Assembly (NCBI GenBank): GCA_030669135.1
Contig: DAOVEE010000118.1
Span: 1 to 5,883, forward strand
Direction of reading: 5' to 3'
DNA: 5,883 nucleotides
DNA from: Candidatus Bathyarchaeota archaeon
Lineage (GTDB): Archaea; Thermoproteota; Bathyarchaeia; TCS64
Shown one piece after another: positions 5,411-5,883 of this stretch (its first letter is position 1; every line of letters starts with the position of its first letter). The position numbers and the translations under genes are program-made. Below the pieces are notes generated by a model. The model saw only the letters and a list, made by a program, of their open reading frames with translations. It was not told the origin of the DNA and did no database searches.

Positions 5411-5883
5411 ACACCCTTTCTGGGTAGTCGGAGATTATGCCGTCGATGCCCATCGCCTTAGCTCTGGCTATGTCGTCGGGCTCGTTCACCGTCCACGGAT
5501 ACACCTTCAAGCCGAGGCCGTGGGCCGAGGACACGAACTCCAGGCTCATCCTCTTGTGGTAGGGGTTAACCGAGTAGGCTCTAACTCTCTGCGCGAACTC
5601 GAGGACCTTGCCAGGTGCGTCGCCCACGAGCACGCCGAGCCTCATGTCGTCTGAGAGAGCCCTTATCCATTCAAGCATCCCCAGGTGGAACTAGGAGACC
5701 AGAAGCCCGTCGTGGCGTACCAAGCCGTCGCCGACAGCATCCGAGATGACCTCGTGGACCCGGTCCACGCATCCGAGCCCCTTGAGCTCCACGTTTAATG
5801 CGGCTCGGCCCGACATCTCTTCGAGGACCTCCACTAACGTGGGCACTCTCTCACCGCCCCCTGCGTCGAGCCGCCTGAGATCG
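5409..5883 (-). pseudogene. Glycerophosphodiester phosphodiesterase, C-terminal part, broken by an in-frame TAG
   Basis: The minus strand reads continuously from the right edge in one frame, except for a TAG at 5691-5693. Upstream of it are 63 residues including ERVPTLVEVLEEM and LNVELKG, the latter carrying the Glu-x-Lys active-site motif of the GDPD family. Downstream are 93 residues with LGVLVG, VNPYHKRM, GLKVYPWTVNEPDDI and GIDGIISDYPE, the standard C-terminal end of the barrel, closed by a TAA at 5409-5411. The TAG replaces a codon in the conserved SSF context (reads Ser-stop-Phe). GDPDs hydrolyse glycerophosphodiesters to glycerol-3-phosphate and an alcohol. The N-terminal HRG and ENT motifs would lie beyond the window. 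A one-base change (TCG to TAG) would explain the stop. The downstream piece could start at the ATG at 5678 but would lack the active site. Readthrough or recoding is possible but not indicated. Confidence 0.85.

Noticed and set aside
1..5883. CRISPR, transposon, tRNA or toxin-antitoxin content
   Set aside because: No repeat-spacer pattern, transposase or integrase motif, cloverleaf or paired small toxin-antitoxin genes could be found on either strand.

Overview
The window looks like part of an archaeal chromosome, most likely from an uncultured Thermoproteota-type lineage (Bathyarchaeia or a relative). This placement is an inference. The supporting signs are a GC-rich sequence, genes each preceded by an archaeal TATA box roughly 26-35 nt before the start codon with little or no leader, and protein types common in such genomes. 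No rRNA or tRNA gene is present to settle the taxonomy.

Layout, left to right. (1) 1-1461, minus: a gamma-glutamyltransferase-family Ntn hydrolase whose C-terminus lies off the left edge; its catalytic Thr is present but several gamma-glutamyl-binding residues are changed. (2) 1462-1872: a gene-poor stretch holding the promoter of that hydrolase and, on the plus strand, what reads as the decayed remnant of an unrecognised gene (1561-1816). (3) 1873-4345, minus: four apparently separate transcription units, each with its own TATA box. In transcription order these are a winged-helix protein (220 aa), an unrecognised 228-aa protein, a 50-aa zinc-ribbon-like protein, and a TIM-barrel sugar-phosphate isomerase/epimerase-like protein. 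(4) 4346-4464: the upstream region of the winged-helix gene. (5) 4465-5396, plus: a DUF362/ferredoxin-type protein that lacks its N-terminal part and carries a one-base frameshift. (6) 5409-5883, minus: the C-terminal part of a glycerophosphodiester phosphodiesterase interrupted by an in-frame TAG; its N-terminus lies off the right edge.

The genes do not form an obvious single pathway. The clearest theme is decay: three of eight coding regions are broken. All three inferred frameshifts are repaired by adding one base to a short homopolymer run, so sequencing or assembly error must be weighed against real gene loss. The two in-frame TAG codons and the missing DUF362 N-terminus cannot be explained that way. 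The most unexplored intact part is the winged-helix / 228-aa / zinc-ribbon trio at 2740-4345. I see no CRISPR array, insertion sequence, integrase, defence system or RNA gene.
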